Shown here one piece after another: positions 50,668-58,352 of a stretch of DNA of 58,352 nt. A program made the translations under genes and the position numbers. How positions within the stretch are numbered: the stretch's first letter is position 1; the number at the start of each line of letters is the position of its first letter. Origin of the DNA: an uncultured Chitinophagales bacterium (GTDB taxonomy: Bacteria; Bacteroidota; Bacteroidia; Chitinophagales; Chitinophagaceae); NCBI GenBank assembly GCA_946886475.1, contig CAMPIQ010000005.1, positions 1-58,352 on the forward strand, read 5' to 3'. The notes below the pieces were generated by a model, which did no database searches, was not told the origin of the DNA, and saw only the letters and a list, made by a program, of their open reading frames with translations.

Positions 50668-50862
50668 TTACTTTTTAACCGGTGAGTTTTCGGCTACCAC
50701 CTGACCTTTGTAATACAATTTACCTTCACTTACATGCGCACGGTGGCGAACATGTGTTTCACCTGTTGTTTTATCAGTTGTTAATGTCGCAGCTACTGCC
50801 TTATAATGCGTTCTGCGTTTCGCACTTCTCTGCTGCGAGTGTCTGCGTTTGGGATTTGGCAT
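50668..50862 (-). CDS. rpmF: 50S ribosomal protein L32
   Basis: A 64-residue basic ribosomal protein. The start MPNPKRRHSQQRSAKRRTHY is the L32 signature. The internal part reads CDKTTGE-less (TTDKTTGETHVRHRAHVSEG), so the four zinc-binding Cys of many L32 proteins are absent: this is the Cys-free form usual in Bacteroidota. It ends YYKGQVVAENSPVKK. It lies 46 bases after yceD and 28 bases before plsX. Confidence 0.96.
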   Translation of the reverse strand: MPNPKRRHSQQRSAKRRTHYKAVAATLTTDKTTGETHVRHRAHVSEGKLYYKGQVVAENSPVKK

Positions 50863-50908
50863 ATTCTTGAATTATAATTTGTTTTTGTAATGAGCCAAAG
50901 GCTAATGG

Positions 50909-51457
50909 TTATTGGCTATCCAGTCCTTTAAACTTCTCCAGTCCTTTCCAGATCGGGTTGGATCCCCCGTTTTCTTCCGTTTTCAAATTGTTCAGCACTT
51001 CCCTGGCCACAGCATTGCAAAAAGGACCATCCATATTCTCATATTCACAGGTCTTTTGCATGGGTATGCTCAGGTTTACAAATTCATAGATCCAGTCCTT
51101 TACATCTATATGGCTTTCGCCCCTTGAAATGTAATAAACATCCGGATCTTCCTCCTGTTCATTCATAACCTCCGGTTCATCCGTCATTTTCACCGTTACG
51201 GTAAACTCATCGAATAACTGGATGGGAAGGTTATTGTTACAGCGGTCGCAGTTCACTTCAGCCTTACCACCAATCTCAAACCTGAGTATCATGAAGCTGT
51301 TGCTTTTTTCAAGAAGCAGCTTCACATTGGCTTCGGGATTTCTGAAATCCTGCTCGTTGTATTCCTCAAAGAACCTGTCGTCTATCCTGTAGCTGAACTC
51401 ATGAACACCTGGCTTCAATCCAACAAACGCTATTTCATATTCCCGCCGGTTACTCAT
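50909..51457 (-). CDS. YceD/DUF177 family protein
   Basis: About 182 residues from the ATG at 51457 (MSNRREYEIAFVG), which has GGGAGGG just before it. A longer frame to 51604 would run into the divergent promoter region and the next gene. DUF177 proteins are linked to 23S rRNA handling and lie before rpmF in most bacteria. The family's Cys pair is seen in NCDRCNNNLPIQL (about residues 85-97), the later motif in YEFVNLSIPMQKTCEY, and CNAVAREVLNNLK near the end. It is cytosolic. It heads the yceD-rpmF-plsX operon. Confidence 0.9.
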   Translation of the reverse strand: MSNRREYEIAFVGLKPGVHEFSYRIDDRFFEEYNEQDFRNPEANVKLLLEKSNSFMILRFEIGGKAEVNCDRCNNNLPIQLFDEFTVTVKMTDEPEVMNEQEEDPDVYYISRGESHIDVKDWIYEFVNLSIPMQKTCEYENMDGPFCNAVAREVLNNLKTEENGGSNPIWKGLEKFKGLDSQ

Positions 51458-51463
51458 GTTCCC

Positions 51464-51482
51464 TCCCGTTTTAATTACGGGA
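51464..51482 (-). promoter_or_regulatory. 5'-terminal hairpin overlapping the yceD ribosome site
   Basis: TCCCGT and ACGGGA (51482-51477 with 51469-51464 on the minus strand) form a six-pair hairpin with a seven-base loop. The 3' arm merges with the GGGAGGG ribosome-binding sequence, and the 5' arm begins close to the predicted transcript start. It could limit ribosome access to yceD (inference). Confidence 0.45.
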
Positions 51483-51484
51483 CG

Positions 51485-51492
51485 CAAAGGTA
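51485..51492 (-). promoter_or_regulatory. -7 box of the yceD-rpmF-plsX promoter
   Basis: The minus strand reads TACCTTTG (51492-51485), a full TAnnTTTG match. No good TTTG stands 19-20 bases upstream (ACTG there). Transcription would begin near 51479. Confidence 0.5.
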
Positions 51493-51555
51493 AAGGAATT
51501 AGGCTGAAACAGTGTATTTTGAGCAGGGATTTTAACGAATTCTGCCTATAAAAAC

Positions 51556-52650
51556 ATGCTGAAAAGTATTCTCCGGGACCGCTGGCTCCTTTTTTTACTG
51601 GCACTTTCCATTCTTATCAAACTCTTCTCCCTGAACGAACAATGGGTGGAAAGATATTACAGCCTGGGCTTTTATCCGGGTTTTTCAGTGATCCTGAGAA
51701 CTTTACTGGGCCGGATCCCTTTCAGCATAGGGGATATGCTCTATCTCCTGGCTTTTTTTTACATAATAGCAAGAACCTGGAAGTTTTTAAAGATCCTGGC
51801 CAGGCGCCAGGTACAGGAATATCTTTCCTGGATCCTGTTTAGAAAATTCCTGAAGCTGGTACTGGGCATCTACCTTGTATTCAATATTTTCTGGGGACTG
51901 AATTATAACCGCGTAGGTATTGCCGGCCAGCTGCAATTAGATGTGAAGCGCTATAGCAATGAAGAGCTGATTGCGCTGACTACCCTTCTTTCCCAAAGGC
52001 TGAATGGTTATGCAGCTGCGGTGGATTCCGTGGAAAGGCTGAAATGGAAGGACAATAAATTTTTATTTGGCCAGGGTATCAGGGACTATGAAAAAATAAA
52101 AAGAAGGTATCCCTTTCTTGAATATAAAACTGCTTCCATAAAACCTTCTCTATACAGTGCGGTTTCACATTACTTTGGTTTCAGCGGTTATTTCAATCCC
52201 TTTTCAGGTGAGGCACAGATGAACAGTTCGGAACCGGTCTTTGTGAAGCCTTTTGTTCTGAACCACGAAATTGCCCATCAGCTGGGATATGGAAAAGAGA
52301 ACGAGGCCAGTTTTGTATCTTTTTTGGTGAGTAAGGAATCGGCGGAGATCGATTTCAGATATTCAGTGTATTACGAACTTTTTTATAATGCCCTTTCAGA
52401 AATAAGGATCAACAAAGACACATCAGCTGTAAAAAACTTCATCAACAATTTACATCCAAGGGTGCGCAGTGACAAAAGAGAAGAAATTGCATTCAGGTTG
52501 CGGCGAAAAAATAAAATGCAACCGTATGTATCGGATTTTTATGATAATTACCTGAAGGCAAATAACCAGCCCGGCGGACTGGCCACCTACAACGAGGTTA
52601 CCGCCTGGCTTATAGCCTATATGAAAAAATATGGAACCAAGGAAATGTAG
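51556..52650 (+). CDS. DUF3810 family membrane protein with HExxH zinc-protease motif
   Basis: A 364-residue protein. Three hydrophobic segments lie in the first 125 residues (LLFLLALSILIKLF, GDMLYLLAFFYIIA, LVLGIYLVFNIFWGL). The remaining part is a soluble domain with HEIAH at residues 237-241 in VLNHEIAHQLGYGKENEASFV, a metalloprotease-like zinc site. The third ligand could be Glu248 (KENEASF), seven residues after the second His, as in some gluzincins; this is inference. The family is common in Bacteroidota and uncharacterised. It is divergent from yceD with 98 bases between starts. Confidence 0.88.
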   Translation: MLKSILRDRWLLFLLALSILIKLFSLNEQWVERYYSLGFYPGFSVILRTLLGRIPFSIGDMLYLLAFFYIIARTWKFLKILARRQVQEYLSWILFRKFLKLVLGIYLVFNIFWGLNYNRVGIAGQLQLDVKRYSNEELIALTTLLSQRLNGYAAAVDSVERLKWKDNKFLFGQGIRDYEKIKRRYPFLEYKTASIKPSLYSAVSHYFGFSGYFNPFSGEAQMNSSEPVFVKPFVLNHEIAHQLGYGKENEASFVSFLVSKESAEIDFRYSVYYELFYNALSEIRINKDTSAVKNFINNLHPRVRSDKREEIAFRLRRKNKMQPYVSDFYDNYLKANNQPGGLATYNEVTAWLIAYMKKYGTKEM

Positions 52651-52750
52651 CAGGCAATAATCATTGCCCGTAATTGCCAATTCTTAATTCCCGCTTCTTA
52701 CTTATTTGTCCTGCTTTCTCTTCACAAGTTTCATTAGGTTTGCGGAACAT

Positions 52751-53560
52751 ATGGCAGATTATTTTTTGAATAAGGTGGTGGCCGTTACGGGGGGAACAGA
52801 TGGTATAGGCAAGGCCCTGGTTTATGAATTACTGGCCAGAGGCGCCAGGGTGGCAACCTGTAGCAGGAATCATGATAAATTATACCAGCTGCAATCAGAT
52901 TATCCTTCCTATCCTTTACACACGGTAGTAGCGGATGTAAGTAATGAAAACGACTGCAGGCATTTCATTGAATCAACCATTAAAGTTTTTGGAAATATTG
53001 ATGTACTGATCAACAATGCAGGTATTTCCATGAGAGCATTATTTAAAGAAGCATCACTTGATGTAACCAGACGGGTAATGGAGATCAATTTTTTTGGTAC
53101 GGTGTATTGCACAAAATATGCTTTGAATTCACTGATCAGTAAAAAAGGAACTATTGTAGGAATATCTTCAGTAGCAGGTTACCGCGGGCTGCCTGGAAGA
53201 AGTGGTTATTCCGCATCTAAATTTGCTTTGCAGGGATGGCTGGAATCTATCCGTACGGAACTTGCGGGTGATGATGTACATGTAATGTGGATATCGCCGG
53301 GATTTACCAACTCCAACATCCGGCACGCGGCTTTAACCAATGCCGGTGAAAAGCAGGGTGCTAGTCCCATGGATGAAGGAGCCATGATGACAGCGGAAGA
53401 ATGTGCTGATAAAATTTTATCGGCCATAAGAAAAAAGAAAAGAACAGTGGTGATGACCTTTACCGGAAAAAGGGCTGTGTTCATGCAGAAATTCTTTCCC
53501 GGCCTTACGGATAAGCTGATCAGAAAGTTTTATTTTAAAGAAAACAAATTGGTGAAGTGA
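52751..53560 (+). CDS. Short-chain dehydrogenase/reductase
   Basis: About 269 residues from the ATG at 52751 (MADYFLNKVVAVTGG); a start at 52706 adds 15 atypical residues. A classical SDR: the NAD(P)-binding TGGTDGIGKAL near the N-terminus, NNAGIS (about residues 86-91), and the catalytic Ser in ISSVAGYRG with Tyr/Lys in GYSASKFALQGW. Position 37 region TCSRNHDKL favours NADP. The C-terminus (TFTGKRAVFMQKFFPGLTDKLIRKFYF) resembles the DHRS7B/short-chain family near membranes. Substrate unknown. It stands between two unrelated genes and looks monocistronic. Confidence 0.92.
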   Translation: MADYFLNKVVAVTGGTDGIGKALVYELLARGARVATCSRNHDKLYQLQSDYPSYPLHTVVADVSNENDCRHFIESTIKVFGNIDVLINNAGISMRALFKEASLDVTRRVMEINFFGTVYCTKYALNSLISKKGTIVGISSVAGYRGLPGRSGYSASKFALQGWLESIRTELAGDDVHVMWISPGFTNSNIRHAALTNAGEKQGASPMDEGAMMTAEECADKILSAIRKKKRTVVMTFTGKRAVFMQKFFPGLTDKLIRKFYFKENKLVK

Positions 53561-53620
53561 GCATTCCGCCGGTAAATTTTGAACGATGAATTTCACAACA
53601 AGTGTTCCATGTTGACCTCT

Positions 53621-53648
53621 TTTGAACTTTGAATTTTGAACTTTGAAC
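53621..53648. repeat. Four tandem TTTGAA-type heptads
   Basis: TTTGAAC, TTTGAAT, T+TTTGAAC and TTTGAAC follow one another in the 121-base gap before the DUF62-type gene. The unit length is seven with one extra T. A simple repeat of this kind can vary in copy number. Since TTTG is the promoter element, copy number could alter spacing to a start site (inference); no TAnnTTTG box is seen. Confidence 0.6.
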
Positions 53649-53681
53649 CATAACCCTTCCAGATCCTAAACAAAAATATTA

Positions 53682-54512
53682 ATGCCCTTAGTTACGCTTA
53701 CATCCGACATTGGTGAACAGGATTATCTGGTTGGAGCTGTCAAGGGCAGGCTGATGCGTATCAACCCCGATTTTCAGATCATTGATATCACCCATAAACT
53801 ATCGCCTTTCAATTATCCGCAAACTGCTTATGTATGCCGCAACGCAATTAAAAATTTCCCTGAATTTACTTTTCATATCATTCTGGTAAACCTGTTTGAA
53901 TCAAAGCCCGAACAATTACTGCTTGCCTTTCACAACGACCAGTACCTGATATGCGCCGATAACGGTTTGCTGGGCATGATACTGGAAGAAAAACCTGATA
54001 TGGTTCTTGGCATACCAATGGAAAAAACCGCTATCAAGAATACTTTGTATTGTATTGATGTTGCTGCCAGGGCAGTAATTCAGTTAAGCAATGGCGAGCA
54101 GCTGGAAAAAATTGGCATTCCCGACACCAGTTACCTGGAGAAAAATCCATTAAGGCCAACACTTGGTGATAACTGGATAGAAGGCCAGATCATTTTCATT
54201 GACAATTTTGAAAATGTGATCGTCAATATTACTCAGGAGCAGTTTGAACAACAAAGAAAAGGCAGAAGATTCAAGATCGTTTTCAAAAGAGATGAGATCA
54301 TTGAACGCATCAGCGGATCTTATGCAGATGTTCCTCAGGGTGAAAAGCTTGTTTTGTTCAACAGCGCGGGCTATATGGAGATCGCCATCAATAAAGGCAA
54401 TGCAGCCGGACTCTTTGGACTCAAAGGTTATAATGATGGCAACAGCCAGCAGGTTTCATCAATGGTGCAGAACCGCTTGTTCTATCAGACGGTGAAGGTT
54501 TTTTTTGACTAA
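53682..54512 (+). CDS. DUF62 (SAM hydrolase / halogenase fold) family protein
   Basis: A 276-residue protein of the SAM hydroxide adenosyltransferase / chlorinase-fluorinase fold. The N-terminus has LVTLTSDIGEQDYLVGAVKGRL with the conserved Asp8. IIDITHKLSPFN, ICADNGLLGMI, IIFIDNFENVIVNI and LVLFNSAGYMEIAINKGNAA fit the two-domain fold. The usual VDPGVG block (Asp and Arg of the catalytic triad) reads VNLFESK here, and the FHGRDIF block with the triad His is replaced by LYCIDVAA. It may therefore not hydrolyse SAM, or use other residues. It starts after a simple repeat and stands alone. Confidence 0.85.
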   Translation: MPLVTLTSDIGEQDYLVGAVKGRLMRINPDFQIIDITHKLSPFNYPQTAYVCRNAIKNFPEFTFHIILVNLFESKPEQLLLAFHNDQYLICADNGLLGMILEEKPDMVLGIPMEKTAIKNTLYCIDVAARAVIQLSNGEQLEKIGIPDTSYLEKNPLRPTLGDNWIEGQIIFIDNFENVIVNITQEQFEQQRKGRRFKIVFKRDEIIERISGSYADVPQGEKLVLFNSAGYMEIAINKGNAAGLFGLKGYNDGNSQQVSSMVQNRLFYQTVKVFFD

Positions 54513-54760
54513 AACCTGGAAATTCAAAAATCAAAAGCATGCCCTTACGAAGGAAGGTGCAAAAGGCAAAAAACGGGAAGCCGCACCACCCATCAACCTA
54601 CTTTTAACTGTCTTTTTCATCACCGTGAGGTCAACATTCGTTGATTCAGTTAAAAAACTACCGGATAATTCATAAATCCCGCGCCGGTAAAGATTTTTTA
54701 ACTTAGAGTTTTGCATTTTCATTTTGCATTTTAAATTTTACATTTTGCTTTTCCCTTCCC

Positions 54761-54768
54761 TATTTTTG
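54761..54768 (+). promoter_or_regulatory. -7 box of the DUF2723 gene promoter
   Basis: TATTTTTG (54761-54768) is a full TAnnTTTG match. A weak TTTA (54737-54740) stands 20 bases upstream; the nearer TTTG at 54744 is too close. In front lies a T-rich stretch with several TTTTGCAT-like units (54712-54750). The 308-base gap (54513-54820) otherwise shows no gene I would defend. Confidence 0.6.
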
Positions 54769-54774
54769 CCTGTC

Positions 54775-54801
54775 CCCGGACATAGCATGAAACATGCCGG
54801 G
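54775..54801 (+). promoter_or_regulatory. 5'-leader hairpin of the DUF2723 gene
   Basis: CCCG...CGGG outer arms (54775-54778 with 54798-54801) enclose GCATG-AAA-CATGC (54785-54797). An alternative pairing uses CCCGG and CAT with ATG and CCGGG. The hairpin begins about 7 bases after the -7 box, thus at the 5' end of the transcript, and lies 19 bases before the ATG. It may stabilise mRNA (inference). Confidence 0.45.
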
Positions 54802-54820
54802 ATTAAACTAACCACCTTCT

Positions 54821-57800
54821 ATGAGTTTTAGAAACGTCAACAACATTGCCGGATGGATTGTGTTTGTCATAGCTTCTCTTGTTTTCATACTTACATCAGA
54901 GCAAAGAGGAAGTTTCTGGGATTGCGGAGAATTTGTTTCCGCCTGTTATAAAGTACAGCTTCCCCATCCTCCGGGCGCACCGCTCTTTATTTTATTGGGC
55001 AGGTTCTTTGTAATTCTTTTCGGAGATGATCCCATGACCGCTGCCAAGGCAGTGAATATCATGAATGCGCTGGCCAGCGGAGCTACTGTTTTATTCCTGT
55101 TCTGGTCCATCACCCACTTTGCAAGAAAATTACTGGTGGGTTTACGTACCGAACCGGATATGCAACAGGTATACACCATAGTAGGCGCCGGTATTGTTGG
55201 CGGACTTGCTTATACATTTTCAGATTCTTTCTGGTTCAGTGCTGTTGAAGGTGAAGTATATGCCTTGTCCTCTTTGTTTACCGCACTTGCTTTCTGGGCA
55301 GTGTTGAAATGGGAAAGAGCCGATGATGCAGCAGGTAATAATCCTGTTTTAAGGAACCGGGCCGACAGGTGGATCGTTTTTCTTTTCTTTTCCCTTGGAC
55401 TTTCAATTGGTGTACACCTGTTGGGAATACTTGTAATTCCTGCAGCAGTGATGGTATACTATTATAAGCGGTATACTTATACACGCAAGGGGGCCATTTG
55501 GGCTTTCATCATTGGATGTCTGGTTACCGGCGTTGTGCAGGTTGTAGTCATTAAATGGACCGTGCTCATTGCAGGTAAGTTTGATATATTTTTTGTGAAT
55601 GGATTTGGAATGCCATTCTTTTCAGGCTTTGCCATTTTCTTTATCCTGCTTGGATTACTGGTATGGTTTGGTCTTCGTGTTGCCGATAAGAACAACTGGT
55701 CATTCCTTCGCCTGGGTCTCTGGTGCTTTGCATTTATGATGATAGGTTATTCTACCTACATCACTACGCTTGAAAGGTCCAACGCCAATCCGGCCATGGA
55801 TATGAATAATGTTGACAATCCAATGAGCCTTGTTTATTACCTCGGCCGCGAGCAATATGGATCACAGCCTATATTAACTGGTCCGCACTTTGCCGCACCG
55901 GTGAAGCGGGATGAAAGAGGTCAGCTTATATTGAAAGAAGGTAAAAAAAGATACGCCAAGGGCGATGGCCGCTATATTGAATTACCAAGGGAAATGGAGT
56001 ATTCCTATTACAATGAGGATGTACAATTATTCCCCCGTGTATGGGATCCCAGCAATGACCAGAACCATGCGGATTTTTATAAACAATGGTTGAATCTTGA
56101 TGAATTCAGGGCACGTGCACCGGGACTGGTGGCACAGGTAGATTATGACAATAATATTATTTACACCGTTGTTGACCGCCAGGGTACAAGAGGTGAAACC
56201 TATACCCTTCCCGACGGATACCGTCCGAAGGTGGCGCCGGGACAGCAAATAGATAATGGTACACCCATAGCACAACAGGCGCCCTCATACCTTGATAATA
56301 TACAATGGTTCATGACCTACCAGATGGGTTTTATGTACTGGAGATATTTCATGTGGAATTTTTCAGGCAAACAAAACGACCTGCAGGGATTTGGCAATAA
56401 AAGAGATGGCAACTGGATCTCCGGCATCTCTGTAATAGATAATGCAAGGCTGGGAGACCAGTCTGCCATGCCCGACAGCATTAATGAAGGAAAGGGCACC
56501 AACAAACTATTCCTGCTGCCCTTTATCCTTGGTATCATTGGTTGTGTATTTCATTTCATGAGAGACCGGAAAGACTGGATCGTTACTTTTCTTTTATTTT
56601 TCATGACCGGTGTGGCCATTGTGGTTTACCTGAACCAGGCCGGTAACCAGCCGCGTGAACGGGATTATGCATTTGCCGGATCCTTTTATGCATATGCCAT
56701 CTGGATAGGCTTATCGGTTGTTGGTTTTGTACGAATGGCCCTTGAGAAAAACGAGAAACAGGCATTTACAAATAATATATTATACAGCAGTCTTGCCACA
56801 TTGCTGGTGATGCTGATGAGTGATGCCAATAATATGCATGGAGGCACCGTGCTTGCTGCAGTTGTAGGCGCACTGCTTACCGCTGCCATTGCAGCCATCT
56901 TTACACTGGTAGTGCGATCGGTAGCCGGAAAAACAAACAACATCCGCATGGGTGGACTGGTAGCTACGCTGCTTTGTTTGATAGCACCGGTAATCATGGC
57001 TTCGGAAGAATGGAATGATCATGACAGAAGCAAAAAATTACTGGCACCTGAAATGGCGCGTAATTATCTTGATGCCTGTCCAAAAGATGCCATCCTCTTT
57101 ACATTTGGTGATAATGACACGTATCCTTTATGGTATGCGCAGGAAGTTGAAGGCGTAAGGCCTGATGTAAGGATCGTGAACACAAGCTTACTTGGAATTG
57201 ACTGGTATGTAAACCAGTTGCGTTATAAGGTAAATGAAAGTGCACCGATTGATGTAATCTGGAGCGCGGACCAGGTGAGAAACCTGCAGGTGATTTACAA
57301 TGGCACCAGAGGTGATGAAAGCTTTGCACCTACAAGGCTTGACAGCTTTATGAAAAACAGTGTAGGCCCGCTGTTACATGGAGAAGACAAATCGCAGATA
57401 GTGGTGAACTTTCCCATGCAGTTAACCATTCCTGTAGATACGGCATTTGTAAGAACATCAGGACTGGTTAATGCTTCAGATATCGTATTGCCGCAATTCA
57501 CACTGGAGATCTCACCTAATAAAAATATGTTCACGCTTGACCAGCTCACCATTTTAAATGTGCTGGCCACCACCCAATGGAAACGCCCAATTTGTTTCAC
57601 ATCACCAGCTGTTGATTTTCTTGTTCCTTATATGAGACAGGAAGGAATTATTTACAGGGTTGTTCCAACTGCCAGCAGGCCATCGGCACAACTGGATGTT
57701 TTAAAAACAGCTTCTATTCTTCCAGGTTTCCAGGCGGGAAATGCAGAAATACCAGGTGTATATTTTGATGAAGAAAACAGGAGACAGCTGATCTCTATCC

Positions 57801-58321
57801 GCGAAACATTTGCTGAAACCGCATCAGGCCTTGTTGATCTTGGCAAAAGCAAAGAAGCCATTGACCTGTTGAATAGATCTGTGAGCCTCATGGATACCAT
57901 CAACATGCCATATGGAAAAGTTAGCAGGTTTAACCAGCATAACAGGGCTTCGGTAAAAATGTGGGAAGCTGCTTACAAAGCCGGACATAAAGAACTGGCT
58001 GAGCAGATTAAAGCACCCCTGCTCAGGGATCTGAACCAGCAATTAAATTATTATGCATCTGCTGGTGATATGACGAGAGCTGAACTGGATAATATCCTGA
58101 ACCAGTATGTAAAAACAATGGAGACCACAGGCGATCCCAACCAGGCTGATAATTTTCTTTACAGCAGTCTTGATGACAGGCAGAAAGGATTTTTCACAGA
58201 CATAAAAAGTTCTTTTGAATTTACAAAATTCATTGCCAACCGGTCAGCTGTAGTGCTTCCACCTACCATAAATGAGCTGATACCACAGGCAGCTGATTCG
58301 GCAGGGAGAGACAGTAATTAG
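54821..58321 (+). CDS. DUF2723 family membrane protein (glycosyltransferase-like)
   Basis: A 1166-residue membrane protein. About a dozen hydrophobic segments lie in the first 740 residues, interrupted by a soluble part at about 330-510. The N-terminal signature GSFWDCGEFVSACYKVQLPHPPGAPLF (residues 28-54) is the DUF2723 hallmark. Its Asp/Glu after the first helix resembles the catalytic loop of lipid-phosphate-sugar dependent PMT/GT-C enzymes. The segment NQPRERDYAFAGSFYAYAIWIG (about 610-632) is the second conserved block. The C-terminal third is soluble with helical repeats. It may glycosylate exported proteins or lipids (inference). The stop at 58319-58321 lies just inside the window, so the gene is complete. 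Confidence 0.9.
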   Translation: MSFRNVNNIAGWIVFVIASLVFILTSEQRGSFWDCGEFVSACYKVQLPHPPGAPLFILLGRFFVILFGDDPMTAAKAVNIMNALASGATVLFLFWSITHFARKLLVGLRTEPDMQQVYTIVGAGIVGGLAYTFSDSFWFSAVEGEVYALSSLFTALAFWAVLKWERADDAAGNNPVLRNRADRWIVFLFFSLGLSIGVHLLGILVIPAAVMVYYYKRYTYTRKGAIWAFIIGCLVTGVVQVVVIKWTVLIAGKFDIFFVNGFGMPFFSGFAIFFILLGLLVWFGLRVADKNNWSFLRLGLWCFAFMMIGYSTYITTLERSNANPAMDMNNVDNPMSLVYYLGREQYGSQPILTGPHFAAPVKRDERGQLILKEGKKRYAKGDGRYIELPREMEYSYYNEDVQLFPRVWDPSNDQNHADFYKQWLNLDEFRARAPGLVAQVDYDNNIIYTVVDRQGTRGETYTLPDGYRPKVAPGQQIDNGTPIAQQAPSYLDNIQWFMTYQMGFMYWRYFMWNFSGKQNDLQGFGNKRDGNWISGISVIDNARLGDQSAMPDSINEGKGTNKLFLLPFILGIIGCVFHFMRDRKDWIVTFLLFFMTGVAIVVYLNQAGNQPRERDYAFAGSFYAYAIWIGLSVVGFVRMALEKNEKQAFTNNILYSSLATLLVMLMSDANNMHGGTVLAAVVGALLTAAIAAIFTLVVRSVAGKTNNIRMGGLVATLLCLIAPVIMASEEWNDHDRSKKLLAPEMARNYLDACPKDAILFTFGDNDTYPLWYAQEVEGVRPDVRIVNTSLLGIDWYVNQLRYKVNESAPIDVIWSADQVRNLQVIYNGTRGDESFAPTRLDSFMKNSVGPLLHGEDKSQIVVNFPMQLTIPVDTAFVRTSGLVNASDIVLPQFTLEISPNKNMFTLDQLTILNVLATTQWKRPICFTSPAVDFLVPYMRQEGIIYRVVPTASRPSAQLDVLKTASILPGFQAGNAEIPGVYFDEENRRQLISIRETFAETASGLVDLGKSKEAIDLLNRSVSLMDTINMPYGKVSRFNQHNRASVKMWEAAYKAGHKELAEQIKAPLLRDLNQQLNYYASAGDMTRAELDNILNQYVKTMETTGDPNQADNFLYSSLDDRQKGFFTDIKSSFEFTKFIANRSAVVLPPTINELIPQAADSAGRDSN

Positions 58322-58352
58322 GAAGGCGGGAGTGCGTAAATAGTCGGGAGTC

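Noticed and set aside
51458..51604. N-terminal extension of the YceD protein by 49 residues
   Set aside because: It would cross the promoter and hairpin region and overlap the divergent DUF3810 gene; the ATG at 51457 has a good ribosome site and a family-like N-terminus.
54531..54722. Minus-strand open frame of 63 codons in the gap before the DUF2723 gene
   Set aside because: Low-complexity basic sequence with no family resemblance and overlapping a T-rich promoter region; most likely chance.
1..58352. CRISPR arrays, transposases, integrases, prophage or known anti-phage systems
   Set aside because: No regularly spaced repeats and no such protein families were seen in any frame; DUF2130 and the DUF62-type gene alone do not make a defence locus.

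Overview
The window looks like chromosomal DNA of a Bacteroidota bacterium, probably of the Chitinophagaceae or a close relative (inference). Several things point there. There is an ECF sigma / FecR anti-sigma / SusC (with STN domain) / SusD operon. One protein carries a type IX secretion C-terminal sorting domain. Promoter-like sites match the Bacteroidota form TTTG-N19/20-TAnnTTTG. Classical Shine-Dalgarno sites are mostly absent. I see no phage, insertion sequence, integrase or CRISPR array; this is a chromosomal backbone with one large surface-polysaccharide island.

Layout from left to right. (1) 1-257: a SAM-I (S-box) riboswitch on the minus strand, whose target gene lies beyond the left edge. 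(2) 258-2927: a DUF2130 coiled-coil protein, a 4'-phosphopantetheinyl transferase and dCTP deaminase. (3) 2988-11092 (-): five exported proteins of unknown function, two of them tandem paralogues, facing a divergent TPR histidine kinase / LuxR-type response regulator pair at 11257-13850. (4) 13903-37309 (-): an exopolysaccharide or capsule locus. It holds a Wzi-like protein, an undecaprenyl-phosphate sugar-1-phosphate transferase, a glycosyltransferase, a methyltransferase interrupted by an in-frame TGA, a Wzy-like polymerase/ligase, a Wzx-like flippase, a capsule-type transferase, a PseA-like amidotransferase with HisF-like and HisH-like partners, the six pseudaminic acid genes (pseB, C, G, H, I, F) plus a methylase, a Wzz-like protein, a Wza-like export protein and another glycosyltransferase-like protein. 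(5) 37585-46025 (-): sigma, FecR, SusC, SusD and a TlpA-type thioredoxin protein. (6) 46229-47956 (+): tRNA-Lys(UUU) with its own promoter and terminator, then a T9SS cargo protein behind a long leader. (7) 48045-51457 (-): two secreted paralogues and the conserved plsX-rpmF-yceD group. (8) 51556-58321 (+): a DUF3810 membrane metalloprotease-like protein, a short-chain dehydrogenase, a DUF62-type protein and a large DUF2723 membrane protein.

How the genes work together. The island can be read as a nearly complete Wzx/Wzy pathway. UDP-GlcNAc is turned into CMP-pseudaminic acid by PseB, C, H, G, I and F. The PseA-like protein, fed with ammonia by HisH through a HisF-like partner that lacks Asp11, probably converts an acetamido group to acetamidino. 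The repeat unit is begun by the WcaJ-like transferase, flipped by Wzx, polymerised by Wzy and exported through Wzz/Wza/Wzi. The clearest anomalies are the TGA inside the methyltransferase gene, the uncharacterised exported five-gene set beside a two-component system, and a lipoprotein gene whose signal peptide has no standard start codon.
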